A DNA stretch of 64,000 nucleotides, taken from NCBI GenBank assembly GCA_021186555.1, contig JAJKFL010000011.1, forward strand, positions 10,564,001-10,628,000, written 5' to 3'. This document shows, piece by piece, positions 1-11,356 of the stretch. The stretch is from Reticulitermes speratus. Lineage: Eukaryota; Arthropoda; Insecta; Blattodea; Rhinotermitidae. Under the pieces are notes generated by a model. That model saw only the letters and a list, made by a program, of their open reading frames with translations, did no database searches and was not told the DNA's origin. Position 1 is the first letter of the stretch. Every line of letters starts with the position of its first letter. Made by a program: the position numbers and the translations under genes.

Positions 1-676
1 TCTAAATAATAACAAATAACTGGTCACGTTAATAACGGACACCGATTGTCTAAATAATAACAAATAACTGGTCACGTTAATAACGGACACCGAGTGTCTA
101 AATAATAACAAATAACTGGTCACGATTAATAACGGACACCGAGTGTCTAAATAATAACAAATAACTGGTCACGTTAATAACGGACACCGAGTGTCTAAAT
201 AATAACAAATAACGTGTCACGTAATAACGGACACCGAGTGTCTAAATAATAACAAATAACTGGTCACGTTAATAACGGACACCGAGTGTCTAAATAATAA
301 CAAATAACTGGTCACGTTAATAACGGACACCGAGTGTCTAAATAATAACAAATAACGTGTCACGTTAATAACGGACACCGAGTGTCTAAATAATAACAAA
401 TAACTGGTCACGTTAATAACGGACACCGAGTGTCTAAATAATAACAAATAACGTTCACGTTAATAACGGACACCGAGTGTCTAAATAATAACAAATAACT
501 GGTCACGTTAATAACGGACACCGAGTGTCTAAATAATAACAAATAACGTGTCACGGTAATAACGGACACCGAGTGTCTAAATAATAACAAATAACTGGTC
601 ACGTTAATAACGGACACCGAGTGTCTAAATAATAACAAATAACTGGTCACGTTAATAACGACACCGAGTGTCTAAA
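1..676. repeat. 48-bp tandem array, truncated by window edge
   Basis: About 14 head-to-tail copies of a 48-bp unit, each beginning TCTAAATAATAACAAATAAC and ending near GGACACCGAGTG. Copies differ by single-base indels (for example GTGTCACG for TGGTCACG). The unit contains an imperfect palindrome CGTTAATAACG. The array starts before the window, so its true length is unknown. Since 48 is a multiple of three, the minus strand reads as a repeated 16-residue peptide, but scattered indels break the frame, so this is a minisatellite and not a gene. Confidence 0.95.
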
Positions 677-1361
677 ACTCGCTGTGCTTCGTACTGAAAT
701 TTACGCTGGCTGCACTTTGTTCACACCTGGTACAGACGAAAAAAAAAAACATAAAAATGAAGGTACATTTATGATCTCGTCAAAATTAAAAATAACACAA
801 GAATGGAACAGTAAGAAACCGTGTGTTACGGACGTCATGTCAACACAGGAATTACGGCGTCTTCGTAATGCTGACTGCACGCCACATAACATCTGATATT
901 CTGGACAGCTTCTGTGACACACACGCCCTGCCATGTCAGCAAAGTACAAACGAGAAACTAACTGGAAACAAGCATATCTGACAGCTGAATGGCGTAAACA
1001 AACAATTATCGAACGGAACACAGCAGCATTCTGCCTTTCCCGCGATCATGCGACAAATGTCTGATTTCGCTCCTGTGAGCACGGCTTAATCACGTGGTCA
1101 ACATTTGGGTCACGGGAGTGCATGGAGACTCATTATTCAGCAACGTAACTGTACCGTAAACTGTTGCCGTTCTGATTCTGTCACTATGTCACCCTCTCGG
1201 CTCTAGCAACATCGGCATCAACAGAGAAAGCCTTCCCGCAGAAAGTCTGATTTTATCAGCTATCACACTTAATTGTGATCACAGTATCGCATACAAACAG
1301 CTGGAAGGTTTCGACCTAAATAACACGGAAATATTAATTTGTACGAGTAAGACGTACCTTA
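677..1361. other. No recognised feature
   Basis: Unique-looking sequence between the 48-bp array and the (TTA)n tract. Only short unsupported open frames; no SINE box, terminal inverted repeat or protein similarity that I recognise. Confidence 0.5.
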
Positions 1362-1390
1362 GAATTATTATTATTATTATTATTATTATT
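1362..1390. repeat. (TTA)n microsatellite
   Basis: Perfect ATT/TTA trinucleotide run directly upstream of a SINE insertion. Confidence 0.9.
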
Positions 1391-1400
1391 TATTTGTTAT

Positions 1401-1708
1401 TACCGGGGGCACGCGTTGGCGCAGTTGGTTGAGGCACTGCGCTACAAGCCGGAAGGTCGCGGGTTCGATTCCCGATGGTGTCATTGAAATTTTTCATTGA
1501 TACAATCCTTCCGGTCGCACTATGGCCCTGGGGTCGACTCAGCCTCTAACAGAAATGAGTACCAGGAGTATTTCCCAGGGGGTAAAGGCGGCCGGTGCGT
1601 AGGGCTGACAACCTTACCACCTTCATGTGCCGATTGTCTAGAAATTTGGGAGCCTCCAACTCTTGGAACACTAAGAACCTGTCCAGGCCTGTAATGGGAT
1701 TGCTTTAC
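1401..1708 (+). mobile_element. tRNA-derived SINE, family A, full length
   Basis: The 5' end folds like a tRNA: A-box-like TGGCGCAGTTGG and B-box GGGTTCGATTCCC, followed by a tRNA-unrelated body ending near CAGGCCTGTAATGGGATTGC. Exact 10-bp direct repeats TATTTGTTAT at 1391-1400 and 1709-1718 flank it and are read as the target-site duplication. Other copies in this window lie at 40270, 47483 (partial), 53636 (partial) and 57635. Such SINEs are transcribed by RNA polymerase III and mobilised by a partner LINE; the partner is not identifiable here. Confidence 0.9.
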
Positions 1709-1718
1709 TATTTGTTAT

Positions 1719-2221
1719 CACTTTTATACAGGGTATGTACAATTACATACCTGAATATATAATGAAAGCAACTGCGCGGAACATGTATAATATTAAGTAT
1801 AATAATATATATTTAATATTGTACGAGTATTTTGATTGTTATCGTAACGAATTAATGCACAACTTATGTTTGAATGCTCCTCCCCTGCGTAGCTGAAACA
1901 TAGGCATAGTATGTAAAGATCCAAGCATTTTTAATCTCGACACCGTATGACTGTGAGTGATCACATGCACGCTGTCGTCGTCTTACACCCTTTCGCATTA
2001 GATTAGAGGTTGTTTGGGTCCCAGACTTTGTCAGGAGATGGTGGCGAAGGAAAAACTCCCGGTGCTGCCTGGGATCGAATGCCGGACATACAGCCCGTTA
2101 CCCAGTCATGACACCGTGTTTTCCGGTTTTTATTGTAGAAATAAAAAATTATTAATGTTGATTTTTGTGACACTTTCTACGCTCCACACGCAATGCTGAA
2201 ACCCAATTTTAATGAAGGGTA

Positions 2222-2254
<33 letters not shown>

Positions 2255-3220
2255 TTCTAGTTTATGCGCTCCTGTCAGAAGAACCACATCATAGCCTGAA
2301 TTTTAATTTGCTCCTCCGTAACCCAGAATCCATAAATGATATGGATAAATGGGCTAATCTCTTTCGTGCATCGAACCCCCCCCCAAAAAAAACCTTTATA
2401 ATATGTAACACGAGATACATTAGAAGATTAATATTCAAGCCTTCTCGTATGAAAAGCATGCAGACTTTTTAAAATGCACATACCCCATGGGGCGCAGGCA
2501 TTACATGAAACCTTGTTCTGTGAAATGAATGGCGATATTCCTGCCTTGGGTCACGTTCGATGCGTTTCTAAGCAACCAGCTGAGTGCGCCATTGAAATCT
2601 ATGGCCTCAAATATATGTCACTTTACCGCAGGAAGCGACAATTAAATCACCAGTCTCTTCTGTAATAGGCTGTAACATCCTCGCATATGAAAGGTCATTT
2701 GATCCTATCCAGGCACATTCCGTACAATGCCCTTATGGTCTTACGGTCATAGGAAACGCCTTCTAGCTTTCTAATATTGGTTTCAGAACCCACAGTTGCG
2801 CATAGGAGTTGTGAGTTACAAATACTACGTAACGTGCTATTCTTACCGTTTGCATTTTCAGACACACAGCTGCAACATTAACATTGCTTACGCGTAATAT
2901 TTTGCTGTATTTGAATTCCAACGGTTGAAACAGGCAAGACGGTAAAGAAAAGGTACAAACTTTCTCACGAATAACCTCTTTGGAAAATACAGATTGGGTC
3001 CCAGGTTGATTTGACGACAATATTAAAATGAAATGATGCAGAAATAATTCACGAAGATACTAGAAATGTGCTCCTACTTTGTTTCGTCTCATTTCAACTT
3101 CAGATTGACAGCAGATGTGAAGGAGCAACAAGAATACTAGTGAACAAGATGTTGGCTACATGGAGGAGAGCAGCACATTGGCATGTGTCATTGCAAGGCT
3201 ATCCCAACCTCATAATAAAT
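1719..3220. other. Mostly unassigned; possible SINE relic
   Basis: Contains an (AAT)n microsatellite at about 2224-2252. At about 2011-2105 a minus-strand SINE-like relic has a B-box-like antisense TGGGATCGAATGCC, resembling family D heads elsewhere in the window. Nothing else recognised. Confidence 0.4.
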
Positions 3221-3283
3221 AACTTCCATCATTAATTAATTATTTTATTCCAACAAATGCACTACACTATTTTAGTGTTTTCT

Positions 3284-3330
3284 TGTCCCTACATATGTTT
3301 CGGCACTCCTTGTGCCATCCTCAGGGGTGT
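3284..3330 (-). ncRNA. Hammerhead-type ribozyme motif, intact core
   Basis: Minus strand reads CTGAGGA, a 5-bp stem II GGCAC/GTGCC with a 5-nt loop, GAAA, then ACATATGTA and GGGACA. A CCC/GGG pairing closes stem I. The predicted cleavage position is after the A that follows ATGT. Fold inferred by eye. Confidence 0.65.
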
Positions 3331-3644
3331 CGTCAAGAGTTCACAGTTTTCAAATACATACGAGTACACAATACACCACACGACGGTCAACAACACAGCA
3401 AAAGGACAGAATCGAATATGATCGCACAACTAATATACAGCCAGCTGTCGAACAAAGTCTTAAAAACTTTTAATATTTTATACTACGACTATCTTCATTT
3501 ATAAAGTTTTAATTATTCAATTTTAATAAAACACCAAAGAAGACAAGCTGACCATCATGAACAAGAAGATAAGTGATATTCAGTGATAGTGAATTTATGT
3601 TGTGAAAGTGAATTGGATGCATTTGAAAATTGTGAACTCTCGAC

Positions 3645-3692
3645 GACACCATTGAGAATGGCACAAGGAGTGCCGAAACACATGTAGGGACA
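3645..3692 (+). ncRNA. Hammerhead-type motif, core degraded
   Basis: Right-arm partner of the motif at 3284. Stem II and GAAAC are retained, but the CTGAGGA core has become TTGAGAA, so it is probably inactive. Confidence 0.5.
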
Positions 3693-3781
3693 AGAAAACA
3701 CTAAAATAGTGTAGTGCATTTGTTGGAATAAAATAATTAATTATTAAAATGCACGGTATATATAAAATAAACTTCCATCAT

Positions 3782-5488
3782 GTTACATTTTTTTAAAAAA
3801 GCGGGTAGTTTTTTACAAAATGTCCGTGAAACTGTAAAAACTGATATATTTCCCTGTTACTAAACTTGTACCCTCTCGCATGTACTACAAGTGGCGAGTG
3901 TTGATGGCAAATTGTTAACGCATTTCCTGACGTGAAATACCACCCACTGGACGTGGCCCTATATGAAACAAATGAAAAATAGCAAGCCGTTTGGCGTTCC
4001 AGTGATCTGGCGAGAGCCAAGTAACAAAATGACGATTGTTATTTCTGTGTAACAAAATCCAGGGATATACAAAGAAAAGCACAAACAAAATACAGGATCC
4101 AAGCGTTCCACCTTCAATAAATCCAGTGCAACCTGGGGCGAACTACTTCTTCCTACGCCACTTTCCAACTGGGAGGAGTTTTACCTTCCCTCAAGAAGAG
4201 CTACAGGAAAGACCAACTAATTCCGAGATTCCAGCTACGTTCCCTAGGGTTATCAAGAGCCACACCTGATCCAGTCAAGCGAGCCAAGTGGTGTCGTTCA
4301 CGACTTGCATCTTTCCAAGAAACGACAAGCACTTCTAGAGTCAAGACTCCTGCAATGGCATTTGGCGGCTAAAGGAGAAAAAACTTCCCTATACAGGAAG
4401 AGGCAAGAAAAATTGTTCAGATATTACAGAATGCAGGATTATCTTTGCGTGTGCAGTTAAGTAAATGGCCTGATGAAAGGTATTGGGTTTCCAGACGATC
4501 CCGAAGAATACAGACTTTTCACTGATGCATTGAATAATTAGAGCGTACAACCATCGACACCTTTTGCCCATTCAATTGTTAAGAAAGAATCATAAGAAAG
4601 TACGTCACTCACACAAATGCAATCAATTACGAGAAGCATGGTTGGCAGATATGCGGGTAACTTAAGGCGAGTACAATTCTACTCTACTGCACACGGGATA
4701 TACTCGTACAACGCATTGCTGGTTTTCCTGGTTGTGGGACACTCGAGCAACCGAAAAACTTTACATTGGCCAGCCACAGAAGACTTTTTTCTCGGAAAAC
4801 ATACTGTTAAAAGTTACCCTTTGTGAACCCCAGAAAGGTGCTTCTGCCTTCACTACACATAAAGCTGTGGCTCATGAAGGACTTTGTGAAAGCCTTACAC
4901 GTAAGTGGTGGTTTCCTCTACTTGCGAAGTACTTTTCCAAATATCATTGATTTGTCGGCTCACAAATTGGAAAAGATGAGATTGAAGAGAATTTTGAAAG
5001 TAAATGGAAATCCACTAAACCGACTGTCTCTAGTAATCATTAGAGTGTACATGTAAGAACTGCACGGTGTTATGGAGAGTTCAGAAAAAAAGAGTCAAAA
5101 TGAGAGTTCTGCCTTGCGAAATCTGTTTGTTGTAAGCGTGCAGTGTAAACCGAGTCTCTTCTTAAGAACAAAACTTCCCATACAGTGAAAAGTGATAATA
5201 TCGAGTTACGTACAGTAGACCTACTGCATAAACGTCTAAAGTTTTTTGTGCTTAAACCCTCTTTAACGTAACGCATAATGCTGTAACGTACGGGATACTG
5301 TCCATCGCTTTCCAGTACGCCAGTAAATCAGCTTTGTGAAGCATAAATCATAGCTTTTATTGAAAAACTGTCGGTCAATATACTCGCTGCGTACATGAAA
5401 CCCGGGGGTTTAAAAGAGGCCCATCCTAACGGAGCTATATCCAGGAAAAAGCTCCGCAGAGTATTTCCCTAAGAATCGCTTTAATATT
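3782..5488. other. No recognised feature
   Basis: Only short overlapping frames of about 60-80 codons with no recognised domain. Confidence 0.45.
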
Positions 5489-5800
5489 ATCTCCCCCCCC
5501 CCCAAACGACCTCTTTCCTCATCATCCTCTGGCAAAACGTCTGTACTGGCTTTTCATCTCCCATATACAACACACACGCTCCGCCCACCTCATCTTCTTT
5601 AATGTAATCAGTGCAGTAGCAAATGGAGAAAATAGAAAGTGCAGGCTCCATGTTATGGTCTTTATTTAACCCCCTTACTTCCCCTCCGTTAGTTTTAAAT
5701 ATTCTCATCAAAACTTCTCCAAAAATCCATAACCATGTTCTTTCTCTACGTTCATAGACATACATTTCTTGGACTGGCGCATTTTGTTTAGTCCTGCAAT
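5489..5800 (-). pseudogene. Decayed LINE 3' end (family 1)
   Basis: The plus strand at 5580 (CCGCCCACCTCAT) matches the complementary strand of the better copy at 33958, and the surrounding order of motifs is conserved. The minus-strand frame keeps a degenerate version of the [16 protein letters not shown] region typical of C-terminal ends of insect non-LTR retrotransposon ORF2. It is 5'-truncated and divergent. An AT microsatellite follows. Confidence 0.55.
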
Positions 5801-5802
5801 TC

Positions 5803-5803
5803 A

Positions 5804-5835
<32 letters not shown>
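5803..5835. repeat. (AT)n microsatellite
   Basis: Alternating AT run interrupted by one C. Confidence 0.9.
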
Positions 5836-6036
5836 AGGACACTGTCAAATAGGACCCTACACAGGCCTACCAACTTCTCACCATTTTTATGTCACAGTTT
5901 CATCGTTACCGTAGCGATACGCATAAATTCGAAAGGACTGAACTTATTACCATCGTATGCTTGTTTTTTCGTAATTATTATCATTACAATAAGCACTTAA
6001 TGCACTGGAAAAATACATTCGTAAGCTATATTAAAA

Positions 6037-6084
6037 ACCTCTAGATGTTTCAGCAGCACCAAGGTGCCATCTTCAGGGAGCCGT
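6037..6084 (-). ncRNA. Hammerhead-type motif in a Penelope-like relic
   Basis: Minus strand reads CTGAAGA, GGCACC/GGTGC stem II, then GAAACATCTA. Stem I complementarity is weak. Downstream on the same strand lies CAGTGCATTAAG, the GTGCAT element that follows these motifs at other loci. No second arm was seen. Confidence 0.45.
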
Positions 6085-6581
6085 CCGATAAAGAGATATA
6101 TAAGTCCAACAACAAACCATTCGTTCAGAACTTTAACAACATTTAATGCATGGTATGAATAGTACGAAGTTTTTTTCGTAGTTCAATGATTGTGAATATT
6201 TAATTATTTACGGTACTTTACAAATCGCGATGGCACAGCGGTATCAAATTGCCGCTTGCAGGTAAAAATGTGAAATTTTATTATTGGTGCATTTATCCGA
6301 ATTATGGATCATTAAAAAGATATATGAATAACAACTCTATTTCCGAAACCACGATAATTCTGGAGGCGTAACAAACACGGTAACCCAATTCCAGTTTCAT
6401 TTGGATACTAAACGTGCTTTGAAATCCACACTTTTACGGCCCCCTGAAATTATTTATTCGGCACGAAATCTTATAAAACAAACAAACTTCACTTCAACGT
6501 GTTGCTCAAGTTATATCCTCCACGTATCAGCCAAAACATTTAGAAAAACGAAGTTCAGGATGGGAGAATGAAGAACTTGGA

Positions 6582-6664
6582 GTGTACAGTGTTACAGTGT
6601 ACAGTGTAGTGTACAATGTAAGTGTACAGTGTAAGTGTACAGTGTACAGTGTACAGTGTTACAG
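6582..6664. repeat. Degenerate GTGTACA short tandem repeat
   Basis: Repeated GTGTACAGTGT blocks with irregular spacing. Confidence 0.8.
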
Positions 6665-7737
6665 ACCTGTCAGACGTCTCCGACAATGGGACTAGAGCTA
6701 AAGCGCTGACAGTCCAGAAGAAAAACTTTGTCCGTCGTGATGTTTCATGTAGCTAAGCTGCTAGTAGCTGAGACTACGAAACGTCACCGACAGGATGATC
6801 GGTGAATAATAAATCTGAAAGAATGTAGAAGGAAATGGTCGTGACCTAACTTGTAGTTTTATTCCGGCACTTGTAATGTGAATCTTAGAGAAACTATGAA
6901 CACCGTCAGCAGAGCCAGTGTCCGACCTGAAATTCGGGACAAATTCCTTGCAACAAGGCCCATAATTTGCCAGCCTTGCCGATTAATCGAGCTTATTCGG
7001 TCTCAACGAAAGCCTGCTCATAAAATTAACTTAACTAGCACTATACTTAGTATGGACACTGCATTTAAACATGTTTCTGATTTACGTCATTAAGAGACGT
7101 GAAAACATACATGTTACTCTTTGCGAGAAACATTAAAGCAAGTAAACTAGCTGATACATGACTCTGTTCGTTACGGACACGCAAAGTAATTTATTACGTT
7201 GAAAATGTGTTGGTAAGGCGTCTTGATAGATAAGAGACAGAAATTGGGTCAAAGCTCAATCATGCCATAAACACATTTCTACAGAATTCTTACGATTTGG
7301 AACAAGGAATGTGTTAACATTATACAAAAGTGGTGCCTTAAGAAATATAATTAATGTTGCAGAGGAATATTATAATAATCCCCCTCCCGATTAATTTACT
7401 TAATTACTGAGGTAATGGCTGGCACTGGCACGTGTCATGTGCGGCAGCAAAAGAAATTAGTACAGCACACTTTAGCTTGACTTTATCCGTAGCCATCTTC
7501 ATCCTTATACCACCAGCCTCACACCTTCTAGCCCGATGATCCGATAATAAAACATGAGGCCTGGGGTGCTAAGCGCTCAACGATGACAGGGGGGTTGGTG
7601 ATTAAAATTTGAGGTAAAGTGAACCTGACGAAGGTACTTAACCCTTTAAGTATGAAGCGTTATCTACTTTATTTAAAGAACTAATTTACGCGCAGTAAAC
7701 ATCCATCTCAGTTAAATCAGTTATGCTGACAGTGTAA
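6665..7737. other. No recognised feature
   Basis: AT-rich, with one unsupported 71-codon frame at 6878-7093. Confidence 0.45.
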
Positions 7738-7945
7738 ACGTGTTTGTCGGATCACACAAACACATAATACATTGTGTGGCAGAAGTTGAATTGTGAATGT
7801 TAAATCAACAAAATGGCAGGGGAATTGAACTGGTAAAACCTGTTAACATAGTGTAAATAAATACGCTGTTTGTTCTGAGATCCACACAAAACACATAAAT
7901 ACATTGTGTGGGCAGAACGTAGAATTTGTGAATGTTAAACATGGC
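7738..7945. repeat. Imperfect direct duplication, about 132-bp offset
   Basis: The block at about 7738-7805 recurs at about 7870-7941 with small indels. Both contain ACATTGTGTGG, then GCAGAA, then GTGAATGTTAAA. Confidence 0.7.
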
Positions 7946-8084
7946 GGTACATGAAGTAAACACTGGACCAAAGGATTGGTTAATTAAGCACTATTCAATG
8001 AAAACTTGTGGGGGAACGGAATTATAGCTTCATTCCTTTTTAACCTTGGTACCAGATACAGGCGAATTGTCAGCTTCACTCTCC

Positions 8085-8272
8085 GTGACATTTGACCCCC
8101 CCCCCCGGGAAATGGCCTACTTTACAAACTGCTCAGAGGGCTGAGTGGGCTCCACAGCCGGCCTGGAATCAAAGGCGAAAAAAAAATCTCTGCTACGCTG
8201 GGAATCGAATCCCGAATCTCCAGTCGCCCAGCTTGCAGCATAATCACTATACCGAGATGTCCGTTACGCCAT
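8085..8272 (-). mobile_element. SINE family D, partial and degraded
   Basis: Minus strand has a tRNA-like head at the right end with B-box-like GGGATTCGATTCCC, then a body with TTTCCCGGGGG. It resembles the better copy at 45363-45648. Sequence to the right (8280-8470) encodes a short Cys-x2-Cys...His stretch that could be a decayed retrotransposon zinc knuckle; I cannot confirm this. Confidence 0.6.
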
Positions 8273-8659
8273 TCTATATGTCAGGGGGACTTCTCCTCGC
8301 GGAAGCCCGTATTCGCATCCATGGCGATTCGTGTGGGATTTGCGGTGAACAAGTGACAGTAAGACACGTTATCCTCCGACGATTCTATCTCCTCGTCAGC
8401 TGTCATTCCACGAATGTTTCTCCGTCATTCATCTGTCATCCGGCGGAAGGAAAATTGGCCTGCCACATGCCACAGTTCTTCAGAGATATGGCCCCACCCA
8501 ATTGCAAGAGAGAAGAAAAATGGTGTCCACAAGATCTGTTATATAATGTTAAAATATGCCTCTGTCATTCTACCGTAAGCATTCTGTTACAGGAGTGGAG
8601 CTTGTATCATCAGAGCCACAAAATTGGCCAGGGACAGTATAATCCAAGATTTCCTTGAA

Positions 8660-9180
8660 ATAAAAGAGGCATTAAGGCAGCTTTAGAGACAGTGTGTGCG
8701 GTCAGTGAGTTAATTAGTTAGTGACTGATTATGAGGAGCTGGGTCTGAGTAATTGCAACTGAATAATTGGCTAATTAAGTGACTGAGCGATCGTGAGTTG
8801 GTGTCTGAGTGATTCAGGGCATAATTAAGTCAATGAGTGGCTGTGAGGATTCTTTTTAGATTAGTCAATAACATCGTAACAATTGCACAGACTATTTAGT
8901 TTAAAGTTAGTGCAGAATGGCGAATACGGAGGGATGTGACAGGAAGTGACTAAATTTTGGGCTGTAAAACGAGACTGAACCGCCTCACGAGAAGCACGAA
9001 AAGTGTCAATTGTGATAGCTTCTTACGGTCAGGTTTCGGACCGATTCCGTCCATTACGTTGTATTTATTCACCTATTCTGGACATAGAACATTCAACATG
9101 CAGCCTGTAAGGTAAGAAATTAATTACATGCATCTGTTACCACCTTCAGAAAACAGCATTCGATCAGTTACAGAAAAAAA
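8660..9180. other. No recognised feature; loose GTGACTGAG-type repeats
   Basis: Between 8690 and 8850 there are irregular repeats of GTGACTGAG/GTCTGAGT. Nothing else identified. Confidence 0.4.
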
Positions 9181-9193
9181 ATCCAAATTCTAT

Positions 9194-9457
9194 TTTTTCC
9201 TGTGGCACAACTGCCGAATTCGGGCCTAGGCCGTCTCATTGTTGAAGTTTCTACATCACACACAGACACACACACAGCCGGTACGACGCCTCTGAACGAA
9301 CGATCAGCTCGTCGCAGAAGCTGCTACATACACAGCACACAACAAATACAAGAGAAGAACATCCATGCCCTCAGCGGGATTCGAACCCGCGATTCAAACA
9401 GGACCAAGCGCTTACAGACCTTACGCCTTAGACCGTATGGTCACCGGGATCTGCTCA
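9194..9457 (-). mobile_element. tRNA-derived SINE, family B
   Basis: Minus strand begins with a tRNA-like head (A-box-like CGGTCTAAGGCG, B-box GGGTTCGAATCCCGC), then GGGCATGGATGTTC and a TTGTGTGC body. It is flanked by exact 10-bp repeats CAAATTCTAT at 9184-9193 and 9458-9467. Related copies lie at 37740, 50570 and 61080. A 125-codon frame across it is spurious. Confidence 0.85.
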
Positions 9458-9915
9458 CAAATTCTATGGTGTTCGAATATTCACAGAAGCCCGAACAATC
9501 TACGTTAGCGTGTTTAATAAAAGTGTATGTCCATAGTGTTCTTAAATATGCATTTATGCATGCTCACAGTTATTTGTAAAGAACCAGCAATATGGCAGTG
9601 CCTCTTACGGCGAGCTTTAGTTCATTATTCTTTACTAAGGCCTGAGCTTTGCTGCCCACCTAGTTTGAATGTGGTTTGAATTGCATACCGGAGAAGCTGC
9701 TTTCTGTGCTGACAGCTAAGCAGTAAGATTGCACGGTCCTTTGGCCATTTCGTGGGCAGTGGTTTGCACACATGCTGTCTGGCATGAAGTTAAAAAGGAG
9801 CTAAGCATTATTCCGGAGACTTTCAGTTGTTTCTCAAAATGAACAAAAACAATGACACACATCTTCCGAGATGTTAACGCCGTGTCGACTCTTACTTACT
9901 GTTTCCTATTAAGTA

Positions 9916-10101
9916 CAGTCAAACTGTGTTATAACGTTATGAAAGTGACTGAATATTTTGTGTCGTTATAAACGAGTATTATTATAACCGAGGAGTGTAA
10001 AGTTAATGGTTAACAATGGGGAATTAATTGGTGCCACAGAACATCTGACGCTATAGACGAGGTGTCGCATAAACCGATGTCTTTATAAACGGGTTCGACT
10101 G
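9916..10101 (-). mobile_element. pogo/Tigger-type MITE, 186 bp
   Basis: Terminal inverted repeats CAGTCAAACTGTGTTATAACG and the complement of CGGGTTCGACTG, bounded by TA on both sides (9914-9915 and 10102-10103). It contains no coding capacity. An inverted copy with a related interior lies at 18135-18318. The CAGT-initial TIR and TA duplication are typical of the pogo/Tigger group of Tc1-mariner transposons. Strand is set relative to the second copy. Confidence 0.75.
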
Positions 10102-10103
10102 TA

Positions 10104-10582
10104 TTTACCAGTCATGTCAAAGACTTCATCTTCTGCAACACAGCTGTGTGATTCTCAAACCTCGTAACAACGATAACAGTACTCAATATCATTAGCCGGA
10201 TTAACTTCATAACTAACACCTTTTCTGTTTTATATAAGTTACGAACTAAACTCTTACCCTCGTCTACTACTCAAATCCGCATTACGTGTTCAAGAGTTAA
10301 GCAACAACAGCACAAGTTACCTCCTCTCCTTTCCCTGCAAACTAGGCAATGCTTCCTATAAAAACAATTGTTCAACGCTTTATATAACCGCCGAATTTTT
10401 CATTGTATTTTGTCACAACATTCAAAGTGCAACATATAAGCTATCAAATTATCATACGGAAACGACATATCGCCTATAACAGTACTTAAAAACCAGTGGT
10501 TAGCGGACCGCTGTAGGTCCGCGAATTCTACTTGCAGATAGAGTATACATTTATTATAAAACGTATACATTGTACCTAACTC
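10104..10582. other. No recognised feature
   Basis: No repeat or coding similarity seen. Confidence 0.45.
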
Positions 10583-10715
10583 CATGAAACCCGAAGATTC
10601 GTTACTGTTTTCACTGGATCAGATAAATCCCGTCCACATCCTACCAATCTATTTCTTTCAAATCTGTTTTAATAGTATGCTCCCATCTACGACTAGGTTT
10701 TTAAAATGCCCCATG
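10583..10715 (-). pseudogene. Decayed LINE 3' fragment (family 1)
   Basis: The plus strand shows GAAACCCGAAGATTCGTTAC and TCCCATCTACGACTAGG, divergent matches to the complement of the LINE tail at 33740-33880. Non-coding remnant. Confidence 0.6.
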
Positions 10716-11356
10716 TAACATTACGCAACCTGCTAAGTTGTCTTTACGCTGAGGGGGTTTAGCCCTTGTTCAGGTCTCAAAACTAAGAACAAATCGTCAC
10801 AGACTCTCCGCAAAATGTTATCGGAGCTACACGCCATAATTCGACCACGTCTTCTCCATCAGCAATGAATCCATGCAGTGGTAACAACATGGATTGCGCT
10901 TCAACTAAAAAAAAAAATACTATTTTAAAAATGGCTAGTTTTCCGTTCGCTTTTCAAAATTAAAACACGTTAAATATTAAACCTGTTTTCTTCATCTGTC
11001 TCCTTTCATGTTGTACCTTGCAGACAGCAAATAAATATATATACGTGTTAATAATAAAACCAATATTACTACTACTAATAATAATATTTGTTAATTTTCA
11101 ACGTTACTGTTAAATATGAGACAGTAGCTGTACTAGTCCCAGGAAAATCCACCGACGTCGTGAAGCTGTATGAATCATAAAATGTTGGCAGGTAATGTAC
11201 AGGTCAGGTTGTACCTGTATGGTCCGTTAAGGCATTTTGGGGTGTAGGCAGCACATAGCTTCGCTGATTTTTAATTTCGCTACTAGATGTAGGTGAATGG
11301 TCAGCTTCACTTCCCTCCGATGTATTCTCGAGAAAAGAGTCCGTGGTACCATCTGA
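10716..11356. other. No recognised feature
   Basis: AT-rich sequence leading into the 41-bp array. Confidence 0.4.

Larger units (their letters stand above)
3233..3769 (+). mobile_element. Hairpin element with hammerhead motifs (Penelope-like, non-autonomous)
   Basis: A long imperfect inverted repeat. The left arm starts TAATTAATTATTTTATTCC and the right arm ends with its complement, followed by a one-sided tail containing ATGCACGGTATATA. Exact 12-bp repeats AACTTCCATCAT at 3221-3232 and 3770-3781 bound the whole unit, so it is a single insertion. Each arm carries a hammerhead-like motif pointing outward. There is no open frame of note. The architecture matches the element at 36820-37326. 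Assignment to Penelope-like elements or animal retrozymes rests on the known presence of hammerhead ribozymes in those groups, and is inference. Confidence 0.75.

Noticed and set aside
217-650. Minus-strand open frames encoding a 16-residue repeat protein in the 48-bp array
   Set aside because: They arise because 48 is divisible by three; indels between units break the frame repeatedly, and there is no start context or flanking gene.
1-676. Possible CRISPR array
   Set aside because: Units are contiguous with no unique spacers, and the genome is eukaryotic. The same applies to the 41-, 45- and 65-bp arrays.
1401-1475. Functional tRNA genes at SINE heads (also 40270, 45600, 50570, 59810, 61090)
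   Set aside because: Heads carry A and B boxes but are fused to SINE bodies and flanked by target-site duplications; acceptor stems are imperfect.
8092-8658. 188-codon plus-strand frame as a protein gene
   Set aside because: Its first third is antisense to a family D SINE; the rest has only a weak Cys/His stretch without a family match.
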